Positions 1-6,349 are shown, numbered from the stretch's first letter. The stretch is DNA of 11,459 nucleotides from an uncultured Clostridia bacterium (GCA_937893735.1 CALBGD010000209.1:1-11459), one strand, 5' to 3'. Notes: generated by a model not told the origin, from the letters alone. Translations and numbers: made by a program.

Positions 1-1335
1 GCCATCATCGGTGCCGCCGTAGTAGTTGTCGGGGCGATAGTCCTTATTGTTTCCACAGCCGTAAACAAGGAACCCAGTGCTGATATAGTAAACAGCGGAA
101 ACTCCGTGACATTCAACAGCGATCCCGACACCTCCGCCGACAATACGCCTGCAACATCGACTCCTGAAAGCGATGTTAATCCCGTTATCCCGATTACATC
201 TGAATCAAGCCAGCCGGAACAGGCTGCCGTAACGGAAGAAACTTCCGCACCGGCTCAGACTGCTGATGTATCAGCTCCGGAGGACAATTCGCAGCCCGGC
301 AGGAACGAATCCGACACAAGCGCTCCGGACGCGTCAAAGCCGGATACCTCTAAGCCCGCAACAAGCAGGCCCGCAGCCACCACCAAGCCCGGAACCACGA
401 CAAAGCCCAACGCCGTCACCACAAAGCCGGCAGCGACCACAAAGCCGTCCTCTCCGGCTCAGACAACGGCGAAGCCTGCAACAACAGCTCCCGTTGCTGT
501 TTCCAAGCCTACTGCGACTGTATCCTCCGAGGATAAGCAGCGCGCAAAAATGCTGGACGCTTTTGAGGCTATCTCAGCAGAAGTAGGTAAGCTGCACGTT
601 TACTCTCAGGCTACCCTGAACGCACTTGAAGAGGGCAAGACCCGTACCTACTACACCAGCGGAATGACCAAGAACCTTTCCAGCGGAAAGAGCAGCGCAG
701 CAAGCCTCTACAAGAACGCAGAGCCGTCCTCCGCACAGTTCGATACGGCTTACCAGAGCCTCGGAAAGCTGTATGATCTCTACACGGATTACTACACCTA
801 TGTGACCACTTCCACGGACGCATATGACACGTACTCCTCTAAGGAATCCACAAAGCTCGGCAGCTTCAACAGCGCAGTAAAGAGCGGATTCAGCTACTCC
901 AAGCTCCAGACGGAGAACCAGACATCTGCCGACAAATCCCGCACATACGCCGAGATAATGACGGACGCTTCCTCTGCGGCAAGCAACGCAGTATCCAAGT
1001 TCTCCTCCGTTAAGACTGCGGCTGAAAAGCTCAAGAGCAGTGCTTTCACCGATAACGTAATGAGCACCATCTACAACGACAACACCTCCGGCATACTCAG
1101 CGCCGCCGGATATTATCAGACAACCATCGGCTACTACAATATACTCAGCAGCGGGGCTCCCTCCGAGTATTCCTCAGCCAAGTCCGCGCTTTCGTCCACT
1201 GCGAACGACCTTGAGAACCTTCTAGGCGTATTCACCATGGCAGGTGAAAACAGCCTCTCCGGCTTCAAGTCCGATTCTGCGGCTGAGATCAAGTCCGCAA
1301 ACAGCGACATCAGCGCTATCAACAAGGCGCTCTAA
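1..1335 (+). CDS. Membrane-anchored protein with Thr/Pro/Lys-rich linker (5' end missing)
   Basis: The reading frame is open from base 1, so the gene starts upstream of the window and 444 codons are visible. Frame residues 1-21 are a hydrophobic run rich in Ala, Val and Ile that looks like a transmembrane segment. About 90 residues of acidic Ser/Thr/Pro-rich sequence follow, then a low-complexity stretch near residues 115-170 with repeated TTKP and ATTKP units. The last ~265 residues are rich in Ser, Ala, Tyr and Lys, look mainly alpha-helical, and have no cysteine. The plan suggests one membrane anchor, a flexible extracytoplasmic spacer and an exported helical domain. A GTG at 106 could be read as a start, but it lacks a ribosome binding site and would discard the membrane segment. 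I do not recognise the C-terminal domain. A role at the cell surface is inferred only from the architecture. Confidence 0.75.
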   Translation, partial: AIIGAAVVVVGAIVLIVSTAVNKEPSADIVNSGNSVTFNSDPDTSADNTPATSTPESDVNPVIPITSESSQPEQAAVTEETSAPAQTADVSAPEDNSQPGRNESDTSAPDASKPDTSKPATSRPAATTKPGTTTKPNAVTTKPAATTKPSSPAQTTAKPATTAPVAVSKPTATVSSEDKQRAKMLDAFEAISAEVGKLHVYSQATLNALEEGKTRTYYTSGMTKNLSSGKSSAASLYKNAEPSSAQFDTAYQSLGKLYDLYTDYYTYVTTSTDAYDTYSSKESTKLGSFNSAVKSGFSYSKLQTENQTSADKSRTYAEIMTDASSAASNAVSKFSSVKTAAEKLKSSAFTDNVMSTIYNDNTSGILSAAGYYQTTIGYYNILSSGAPSEYSSAKSALSSTANDLENLLGVFTMAGENSLSGFKSDSAAEIKSANSDISAINKAL

Positions 1336-1350
1336 TAACAAAAAACAAAT

Positions 1351-1380
1351 GGGTCTGCCGAACTGGCAGACCCTCTTTAT
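1351..1380. terminator. Bidirectional intrinsic terminator
   Basis: A perfect 9-bp stem (1351-1359 with 1365-1373, GGGTCTGCC/GGCAGACCC) has a 5-nt loop. It is followed by TCTTTATTT on the plus strand and by ATTTGTTTTTTG on the minus strand. It lies 15 bp after the stop of the plus gene and just past the end of the converging minus gene, so it can stop both. Confidence 0.88.
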
Positions 1381-1384
1381 TTAT

Positions 1385-2521
1385 TCAGTCGTTATATCCG
1401 TCAAGGAAGCTGTGTATCTCCCCGTCCGGCGTTTTATAGGATATTATCTTGTTGAGCTTTATGTTCTCAACGCTGCGGAATATATTCATCACTACCTGAG
1501 GATTCCCCTCGTTGAGCTTTGCAATGAGCTGCTTTATCTCCTGCCGCTTGGAGCGCGCCGCTCCATCAGGATTGCAGGTAGTGCAGGTATCTGTAAACCG
1601 GCACGCGCACTGGATAAAGCTCAGGTCGTTGTACCTTGCCCAGTGCTTTATCTCGTCCTCGCGGATAAGGTACATCGGACGTATAAGCTGCATTCCCGGG
1701 AAATGCGCGCTGTGCAGCTTGGGCATCATGGTCTCCACCTGTCCTCCGTATACCATGCTCATCAGTATAGTTTCTATCACGTCATCGAAATGATGTCCGA
1801 GCGCTATCTTGTTGCAGCCGAGCTCCTTCGCCTTGTTGTAGAGGTGCCCGCGGCGCATTCTCGCGCACAGATAACAGGGATTGTTCTGGACATTGTAGAC
1901 GGAGTTGAAGATATCCGTCTCGAATACCGTTATCGGAATACCCATCAGCCGCGCGTTAGCCTCGATTATCGCGCGGTTTTCGCTGCTGTAACCCGGGTCC
2001 ATCACAAGAAACACCAGCTCAAACGGAAACTTCCTGTGCCGCTGGAGCTCCTGAAACAGCTTCGCCATCAGCATGGAATCCTTGCCGCCGGAAATGCACA
2101 CGGCTACCTTGTCACCGGGCTTCAGCAGCTCATACTCGTTTATCGCCTTTGCAAACTTGCTGAATATACTGCGGTGGAATTTCTTCGTTATGCTGCGTTC
2201 TATCTCTGCGGCACGGTCCGCGCTGCTCTGGAGCGCTATCTTCTGACCCAGCCACCTTACATAGCCGCCGGCGAGATTAGCCGCCTGATATCCCTCGTCA
2301 CGGAGCTGCGCGGCTATCTCATCGCTGATTATTCCGCTTCGGCAGCAGACGACTATCGGCTTGTCATTTGGAAGCTGAGCCTCACAGAGCTGTTCGGGAG
2401 CCACATTCACCGCGCCGTCAATATGTCCCAGCGCGAATGCCGCGCTGTCCCGCACATCTATAAGGAGATATTCTCCCTGCGGCATTTCCCGCAGTTCCTC
2501 GACGGTTATTTCCTCGTTCAT
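1385..2521 (-). CDS. Rhodanese domain fused to TtcA-like PP-loop tRNA sulfurtransferase
   Basis: This 378-residue protein joins two sulfur-transfer modules. Residues 1-95 form a rhodanese-like domain (LLIDVRD near 19, GHIDGAVNV, then the loop C60-R-S-G). From about residue 135 comes a TtcA-family N-type ATP pyrophosphatase domain. Its PP-loop is SGGKDS (144-149), followed by the CYLC pair (C216, C219) and GHHFDD (242-247). A Cys cluster follows at C305, C307, C313 and C316. TtcA enzymes activate C32 of tRNA with ATP and replace its oxygen with sulfur, using a [4Fe-4S] cluster held by the CxxC pair and a third Cys. The rhodanese part could deliver persulfide sulfur; that is inference. The rhodanese loop reads CRSGII and lacks the basic residue often found at its end. 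The start is fixed by GGAGGA (2528-2533), 6 nt upstream. The exact modified nucleotide is not certain. Confidence 0.88.
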   Translation of the reverse strand: MNEEITVEELREMPQGEYLLIDVRDSAAFALGHIDGAVNVAPEQLCEAQLPNDKPIVVCCRSGIISDEIAAQLRDEGYQAANLAGGYVRWLGQKIALQSSADRAAEIERSITKKFHRSIFSKFAKAINEYELLKPGDKVAVCISGGKDSMLMAKLFQELQRHRKFPFELVFLVMDPGYSSENRAIIEANARLMGIPITVFETDIFNSVYNVQNNPCYLCARMRRGHLYNKAKELGCNKIALGHHFDDVIETILMSMVYGGQVETMMPKLHSAHFPGMQLIRPMYLIREDEIKHWARYNDLSFIQCACRFTDTCTTCNPDGAARSKRQEIKQLIAKLNEGNPQVVMNIFRSVENIKLNKIISYKTPDGEIHSFLDGYND

Positions 2522-2566
2522 CTTTATTCCTCCGCTTGACTTCTTTGTTACGTTATATGTCGATTT

Positions 2567-2595
2567 ATTATATCACCTTTCCGCAAAGATGTCAA
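2567..2595 (-). promoter_or_regulatory. Consensus sigma-A promoter for the rhodanese/TtcA-like gene
   Basis: On the minus strand, TTGACA (2590-2595), a 17-bp spacer and TATAAT (2567-2572) match the housekeeping consensus exactly. Transcription would start near 2560, about 40 nt before the start codon. Confidence 0.9.
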
Positions 2596-2623
2596 GGAAA
2601 AGCGCCCCGCAGTGCGGGGCGCT
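2596..2623 (-). terminator. Intrinsic terminator of the flavin reductase gene
   Basis: A perfect 10-bp stem, AGCGCCCCGC/GCGGGGCGCT (2601-2610 with 2614-2623), has a 3-nt loop and is followed on the minus strand by TTTTCC. It lies 25 nt after the stop of the flavin-reductase-like gene. The -35 box of the next minus-strand promoter begins directly behind it, so the two minus genes are separate units. Confidence 0.87.
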
Positions 2624-2647
2624 CAGTACTTATTTGCGATAAAGGAA

Positions 2648-3205
2648 TCACATCAGCTTCTTGCCGTCGCTGAATGCGTTTCCAACCTTCTCGCTGATAA
2701 CGCAGTATGCGTTGTTTACCGGGTCGAAAGTTATCGGGCGGAGCTTTGCCGGGTCGATATTTCCGTTGGTGAGAACGCTCTCGTCTGCGCTGACGTTTAC
2801 TATCTCGCCGATGAGTATTCCGGTGTTCTCATCGTAGCTGACAAGTCTGCACTCCAGCGCCATCGGGAGCTCCTCAATTACCGGGGCGTCTACATTTGCC
2901 GCCTTTGTGGTGTGGAATCCCGCCTTTGCGAGCTTGTCCGAAACCTTGTTCGCGGAAACTATTCCTACATAGTCGCACTCGGCAACGTGCGCAGCGTCCG
3001 CCATGCTTACAGTGAACGCCTTTTTCTTAAGGATATTCTTTACGGTCTTGTGGCTCGCGCTCAGGCACATGGAAAGCTGTGTGGAATCGCTGATCCCGCC
3101 CCATGCAGCGTTCATTGCATCAGGTGTTCCGTCCTCGGCATAGCTTGCGATTATAAATACCGGCTGGGGATATGTCCAGGGCTTTGCTCCGAAATTCTTT
3201 CTCAT
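2648..3205 (-). CDS. Flavin reductase-like (FMN-binding split-barrel) protein
   Basis: The 185-residue protein matches the flavin-reductase-like split-barrel family. It opens with FGAKPW and PQPVFIIASY, followed by a DAMNAAW segment, the SHKTVKNI region, AECDYVGIVSANK and the conserved ELPMALEC stretch. Members bind FMN as small dimeric barrels and act as NAD(P)H:flavin oxidoreductases or redox proteins of unknown substrate. The physiological electron partner cannot be told from the sequence. The start at 3205 is preferred because AGGAGG (3215-3220) lies 9 nt upstream. An in-frame upstream start at 3286 would add 27 residues unlike the family and would lie at the promoter itself. The gene is monocistronic, with its own terminator and a MerR-type promoter, which suggests induction by a small-molecule or redox stress. 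Confidence 0.85.
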   Translation of the reverse strand: MRKNFGAKPWTYPQPVFIIASYAEDGTPDAMNAAWGGISDSTQLSMCLSASHKTVKNILKKKAFTVSMADAAHVAECDYVGIVSANKVSDKLAKAGFHTTKAANVDAPVIEELPMALECRLVSYDENTGILIGEIVNVSADESVLTNGNIDPAKLRPITFDPVNNAYCVISEKVGNAFSDGKKLM

Positions 3206-3274
3206 AGATTTATACCTCCTGTAATTTATTGCGTTAGATATTCGGCAGGTAATACAATTCCTGCTGATAATTAT

Positions 3275-3305
3275 ATTATAAACCATGGAGCGCGCTCCAA
3301 GTCAA
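3275..3305 (-). promoter_or_regulatory. MerR-type promoter with 19-bp spacer and palindromic operator
   Basis: On the minus strand, TTGACT (3300-3305) and TATAAT (3275-3280) are separated by 19 bp, too far apart for efficient unaided initiation. The spacer contains a perfect 14-bp palindrome, TGGAGCGCGCTCCA (3286-3299), next to the -35 box. An overlong spacer filled by a dyad is the hallmark of promoters activated by DNA-distorting MerR-family regulators. No MerR-family gene is in the window, so the regulator is unknown. Confidence 0.75.
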
Positions 3306-3380
3306 GTGCTTTCGGAAAATTTCACCAGAATTTCATTGTTATGATTCGGATTTTCGGCAGAAAAAATATGCTCCGCCCCC

Positions 3381-3409
3381 TTGACAAAGACTCTGCAACG
3401 TGATATAAT
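3381..3409 (+). promoter_or_regulatory. Consensus promoter of the ylxM-ffh cluster
   Basis: TTGACA (3381-3386), a 17-bp spacer and TATAAT (3404-3409) match the consensus exactly. The predicted start is near 3416, giving a leader of about 48 nt. That leader carries a short inverted repeat, GTAAA/TTTAC (3422-3436). The promoter diverges from the MerR-type promoter about 75 bp away. Confidence 0.9.
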
Positions 3410-3463
3410 AACAATGTTGCTGTAAAGCTATTTTACTTGACACCCCCAGAAACGGAGAATCGC

Positions 3464-3811
3464 ATGGAACGCAGTTTTGATTTCGTGATACTTCTTGATA
3501 TCTACGGAGAACTGCTGGCGAAAGCCCAGCGCGAGGCTATGGATATGCGGTACAACGCCGACCTTTCCCTCGCCGAGATAGCTGAGGAAATGGGCGGGAT
3601 AACCCGTCAGAGCGTCGCCTATTCTATAAGGAAAGGCGAACAGAAGCTTGAGGAGCTTGAAGAAAAGCTCGGCTTCGCCAAGCGCCTGCGGGAGCTTTCC
3701 GGAGAACTGGACACCGCGCGGGAGCTGGTCGAGGAAATGAAGCAGGAACACAGCGACGAGCGCCTTGACAGGCTCGGCGTGATACTCTCAGAGGTCCGCC
3801 GGGGGCTCTAG
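3464..3811 (+). CDS. ylxM: YlxM/UPF0122 family SRP-associated helix-turn-helix protein
   Basis: The 115-residue product starts MERSFDFVILLDIYGELLA. Residues ~32-60 contain a sigma-70 region 4-like helix-turn-helix (LSLAEIAEEMGGITRQSVAY), followed by a highly charged helical tail rich in Glu, Lys and Arg. This is the UPF0122/YlxM family, whose gene regularly precedes ffh in Firmicutes. In streptococci the protein has been linked to SRP GTPase activity, so a role with Ffh and SRP RNA is likely. The ATG at 3464 has GGAG (3454-3457) at 6-nt spacing. A TTG in frame at 3437 lacks a ribosome binding site and adds nine non-family residues. It is first in the cluster and lies 42 bp from ffh. Confidence 0.88.
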   Translation: MERSFDFVILLDIYGELLAKAQREAMDMRYNADLSLAEIAEEMGGITRQSVAYSIRKGEQKLEELEEKLGFAKRLRELSGELDTARELVEEMKQEHSDERLDRLGVILSEVRRGL

Positions 3812-3853
3812 GCATTCCCACAGATACGTTTATCCACAAAGGACGGTGAGTAC

Positions 3854-5221
3854 ATGGCTTTCGAGGGACTTTCGGGCAAGCTGAACAACGTTTTCGGCAA
3901 GCTGCGCGGACGCGGCAAGCTGAACGAAAAGGACATCAAGGACGCTATGCGCGAGGTTCGCATGGCTCTTCTGGACGCAGACGTTAACTACAAGGTCGCA
4001 AAGGATTTTGTGGCTAGGGTCAGCGAAAAGGCAGTCGGCGAGAAGGTCATGGACAGCCTGACCCCTGCCCAGCAGGTAATTGATATAGTACACCATGAGC
4101 TTATCGACCTCATGGGAAACACCACAGCAAAACTGGATTTCCCGTCCAAGCCTCCGTGCGTTATCATGATGTGCGGACTTCAGGGCGCCGGTAAGACCAC
4201 CCACTGCGCAAAGCTCGCAAAATATCTCATATCGCAGAACCGCAGGCCTCTGCTGGTTGCCTGCGATATTTACAGGCCTGCCGCTATCGACCAGTTAAAG
4301 ATAGTCGGAGAAAAGGCAGGCGCCCACGTCTTTGAGATGGGTCAGCAGGATCCGGTAAAGATCGCAAAGCAGGGCATAAAGTACGCAAAGGACAACGGAT
4401 TCGACGTTGTTCTGCTCGATACCGCAGGCCGTCTGCACATTGACGAGACCCTCATGGACGAGCTGAAGAACATCAAGCGCGAGACCGAGCCGAACGAGAT
4501 ACTTCTCGTTGTTGACTCCATGACCGGTCAGGACGCAGTAAACGTTGCCCAGAGCTTCAACGAGGCTCTCGACATCAGCGGCGTTATCCTGACGAAGCTG
4601 GACGGCGACACCCGCGGCGGTGCGGCGCTGACAGTCCTCGCGATAACAGGAAAGCCGATAAAGTTCGCCGGAATCGGTGAGAAGATCGACGATCTCGAGC
4701 CGTTCCACCCGGACAGAATGGCAAGCCGTATCCTCGGCATGGGCGATGTGCTCACACTCATCGACAAGGCGAAGTCCTCCATTGATGAGAAAGCCGCCGT
4801 CAAGACCATGCAGAAGATGCAGGAGAATAAATTCGACCTGAACGACCTGTACGCACAGTTCGAGCAGATAGAGAAGATGGGCAGCATACAGTCGCTCCTC
4901 AAGATGATCCCCGGCGTTGCTGGAAAGGTCAAGGAAGAGGATATCGACGAAAAGAAGATGCCCCGCACCAAGGCGATAATCTCCTCCATGACACCAAAGG
5001 AGCGCGAGAAACCCTCCATCATCGACGCCAAGCGCAAGCGCCGCATAGCGGCAGGAAGCGGCACCCGCGTTGAGGACGTGAACCAGCTCCTGCGCCAGTT
5101 TGACCAGATGCAGAAGATGATGAAGCAGATGGGTCTTGCAGGCAAGGGTAAGGGCAAGAAAATGCGCATTCCCATGAACATGATGAAGCAGATGGGCAAC
5201 ATGGGAAACATGAAATTCTAA
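3854..5221 (+). CDS. ffh: Signal recognition particle protein Ffh (SRP54 GTPase)
   Basis: The 455-residue length is normal for bacterial Ffh. Residues 1-95 are the helical N domain. The G domain follows, with the P-loop GLQGAGKTT (108-116), DTAGR (189-193), TKLDGD with the RGGAAL segment (247-258), and GIGEKIDDLEPF near 273. The M domain (from ~320) binds SRP RNA through RKRRIAAGSGT (394-404). Its methionine-rich helices, which hold signal peptides, include QFDQMQKMMKQMG and a C-terminal Met-rich tail. Ffh with SRP RNA captures ribosomes making membrane and secreted proteins and docks with FtsY at the membrane. The ribosome binding site is modest: AAGGA (3839-3843) or GGTGAG (3845-3850). Its place after ylxM is standard for Firmicutes. 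Confidence 0.98.
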   Translation: MAFEGLSGKLNNVFGKLRGRGKLNEKDIKDAMREVRMALLDADVNYKVAKDFVARVSEKAVGEKVMDSLTPAQQVIDIVHHELIDLMGNTTAKLDFPSKPPCVIMMCGLQGAGKTTHCAKLAKYLISQNRRPLLVACDIYRPAAIDQLKIVGEKAGAHVFEMGQQDPVKIAKQGIKYAKDNGFDVVLLDTAGRLHIDETLMDELKNIKRETEPNEILLVVDSMTGQDAVNVAQSFNEALDISGVILTKLDGDTRGGAALTVLAITGKPIKFAGIGEKIDDLEPFHPDRMASRILGMGDVLTLIDKAKSSIDEKAAVKTMQKMQENKFDLNDLYAQFEQIEKMGSIQSLLKMIPGVAGKVKEEDIDEKKMPRTKAIISSMTPKEREKPSIIDAKRKRRIAAGSGTRVEDVNQLLRQFDQMQKMMKQMGLAGKGKGKKMRIPMNMMKQMGNMGNMKF

Positions 5222-5230
5222 TCGAACGAT

Positions 5231-5419
5231 ATGGGTGCATTCGACATTATCCTCTCCGTACTGATGATATTTATAGGAGCGGTCGGCGGAGTTTCAGCTT
5301 TCGTCCGGAAAGCACGCAGAGGACAGTCCAAATTCGTATTGTTCGTGATCTCGGTGCTGTTTCTGGCAGGCGGTATCGTGTGCCTCGCATTCGGAGTACC
5401 GGTCACGGAATTCATTTAA
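5231..5419 (+). CDS. Small membrane protein with two predicted transmembrane helices
   Basis: A 62-residue frame starts 9 bp after the ffh stop. Residues ~5-25 and ~35-58 are hydrophobic and long enough to cross the membrane. They are joined by the basic loop KARRGQSK, which by the positive-inside rule would face the cytoplasm. No Shine-Dalgarno is visible before the ATG, so translation would have to be coupled to ffh. I do not recognise the family. The protein-like pattern of two helices around a basic loop and the tight spacing argue that it is real. An antisense frame covers nearly the same span, so conservation would be the deciding evidence. Confidence 0.55.
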   Translation: MGAFDIILSVLMIFIGAVGGVSAFVRKARRGQSKFVLFVISVLFLAGGIVCLAFGVPVTEFI

Positions 5420-5430
5420 CAAGGATTCAT

Positions 5431-5523
5431 TGCGGTCGCCGCATTGAAATATAAAACAAATGCCCCAAAGGGGCGGAGCTGATATGATTTCACTGTGTGA
5501 ATACACATGAATATATCAAAGCT
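5431..5523 (+). promoter_or_regulatory. Structured leader of rpsP (three hairpins)
   Basis: The gap between the small membrane gene and rpsP folds into successive hairpins. They are TGCGG/CCGCA with loop TCG (5431-5443), GCCCC/GGGGC with loop AAA (5462-5474), and a longer arm from 5477 to 5523. The last has outer stems AGCT/AGCT and GATAT/ATATC with a two-A bulge, and an inner stem TTCAC/GTGAA (5489-5501). It ends one base before the rpsP ribosome binding site. A ribosomal-protein autoregulatory leader is possible, but I recognise no known motif. The GC hairpin is not followed by a U-run, so it is not a terminator. Confidence 0.45.
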
Positions 5524-5540
5524 GAAAGGAGAATAATAAA

Positions 5541-5771
5541 ATGGCAGTTAAGATCAGACTCAGAAGAATGGGCGCAAAGAAGGCTCCCTTCTACCGTGTA
5601 GTTGTTGCTGATTCCCGTTACCCCAGAGATGGCCGTTTCATCGAGGAGATCGGCACATATGATCCCACTAAGGAGCCGGCTCTCATCAATATCGATACAG
5701 CTAAGGCTGACGAGTGGATCAAGAAGGGCGCACAGCCCACTGACACCGTTAAGAGACTTCTCAAGAAGTAA
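5541..5771 (+). CDS. rpsP: 30S ribosomal protein S16
   Basis: The 76-residue protein opens [19 protein letters not shown] and continues with [19 protein letters not shown] and TYDP, the conserved core of bS16. S16 binds 16S rRNA in the 5' and central domains and is needed for 30S assembly. The length is at the short end for the family, without the lysine-rich C-terminal extension that many species add. AAAGGAG (5525-5531) lies 9 nt before the ATG. The position after ffh and before khpA is the usual Firmicute order. Confidence 0.97.
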   Translation: MAVKIRLRRMGAKKAPFYRVVVADSRYPRDGRFIEEIGTYDPTKEPALINIDTAKADEWIKKGAQPTDTVKRLLKK

Positions 5772-5790
5772 TTCTGCGGCACAGTAAACG

Positions 5791-5834
5791 CGGGCACTCC
5801 CTGCCCGTTAAGACAATGACCGGGGGAGACCCCG
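5791..5834 (+). other. Two intercistronic hairpins between rpsP and khpA
   Basis: The first hairpin is CGGGCA/TGCCCG (5791-5796 with 5802-5807, loop CTCCC). The second is CGGGG/CCCCG (5821-5825 with 5830-5834) closing a GAGA loop, which is a GNRA tetraloop. Neither is followed by a U-run, so they do not look like terminators. They may stabilise or process the transcript upstream of the khpA ribosome binding site (AGGAGG, 5845-5850). Confidence 0.5.
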
Positions 5835-5858
5835 TTGATCCCACAGGAGGGACTATAT

Positions 5859-6092
5859 ATGAAAGAGCTTCTGATAACAATCGCCTCTGCCCTCGTTGAG
5901 GACAAGGACGCGGTTCAGGTCACTGTTGACGAGCCGGACGCCGAGGGCGTGATCGTGTATCACCTCCACGTTGCCCAGGAAGATATGGGCAGAGTAATCG
6001 GCAAGCAGGGCAGGATCGCAAAGGCTATCCGTACCGTTATGCGCGCCGGCGCTGTCAGAGCGGACGAGAAGATCTCCGTTGAGATCGACTGA
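5859..6092 (+). CDS. khpA: KhpA, KH-domain RNA-binding protein
   Basis: The 77-residue protein is a single KH domain. VTVDEPDAEGVIVYHLHVA leads into EDMGRVIGKQGRIAKAIR, which contains the GxxG RNA-binding loop as GKQG (48-51). This is the KhpA/YlqC family. KhpA pairs with KhpB (Jag/EloR) and binds many RNAs, influencing cell elongation and division in streptococci and lactobacilli. I chose the ATG at 5859 because AGGAGG sits 8 nt upstream and the family starts MKEL. An in-frame start at 5835 lies inside a hairpin and adds eight foreign residues. The gene follows rpsP as usual, but the normal next genes rimM and trmD are absent here. Confidence 0.93.
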   Translation: MKELLITIASALVEDKDAVQVTVDEPDAEGVIVYHLHVAQEDMGRVIGKQGRIAKAIRTVMRAGAVRADEKISVEID

Positions 6093-6103
6093 CAATAACT
6101 TTG

Positions 6104-6132
6104 AGCGGGGCGCTATGCTCCGCTTTTGTTTT
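6104..6132 (+). terminator. Intrinsic terminator after khpA, directly before the next ribosome binding site
   Basis: AGCGGGGC (6104-6111) pairs with GCTCCGCT (6117-6124), eight pairs including one G-U, around loop GCTAT. It is followed by TTTTGTTTT. The U-run ends where AGGAGG (6133-6138) of the next gene begins, so termination and translation signals abut. Confidence 0.78.
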
Positions 6133-6145
6133 AGGAGGCATGACC

Positions 6146-6343
6146 ATGAAAGTCACAGAAAACGAAAACAAGGAAATCGTCGAAAGAGTCCGCGAGGGGC
6201 TCAAAAGAACCGGCGGCTACTGCCCCTGCAGGCTCCAGCGCACCCCCGAAAACAAGTGTATGTGCGAGGAATTCAGAAAGCAGATAGCAGACCCGGATTT
6301 CGAGGGATTCTGCCGCTGTATGCTTTACTACAAGAGCAAATAA
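6146..6343 (+). CDS. Ferredoxin-thioredoxin reductase catalytic chain-like small protein
   Basis: The 65-residue protein has six cysteines in three CxC pairs: CPC (26-28), CMC (38-40) and CRC (56-58), with the surrounding YCPCR, CEEFR and GFCRC. This pattern matches the catalytic beta chain of ferredoxin-thioredoxin reductase. There one Cys of the first pair and one of the last form the active disulfide and the other four hold a [4Fe-4S] cluster. By that model C28 and C58 would be redox-active and C26, C38, C40 and C56 would bind the cluster. In plant and cyanobacterial enzymes the last pair is CHC and its His aids catalysis; here it is Arg57. The start at 6146 has AGGAGG at 7-nt spacing; the ATG at 6140 is too close. 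No promoter is visible, so it probably depends on readthrough from khpA. Partner and substrate are unknown. Confidence 0.82.
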   Translation: MKVTENENKEIVERVREGLKRTGGYCPCRLQRTPENKCMCEEFRKQIADPDFEGFCRCMLYYKSK

Positions 6344-6349
6344 GAAAAA

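Noticed and set aside
361..520. TTKP-rich stretch as a DNA repeat array or CRISPR
   Set aside because: The repetition is at the protein level with varied codons and no regular spacer length; it lies inside an open frame.
1244..2539. 431-codon plus-strand frame over the rhodanese/TtcA-like gene
   Set aside because: It runs through the end of one real gene, a terminator and the antisense of another; no ribosome binding site or family resemblance.
2612..3403. 263-codon plus-strand frame over the flavin reductase gene
   Set aside because: It starts inside a terminator and spans two promoters; it is antisense to a gene with clear family motifs.
5462..5474. GCCCC/GGGGC hairpin as terminator of ffh
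   Set aside because: No U-run follows and the hairpin lies inside the rpsP leader.
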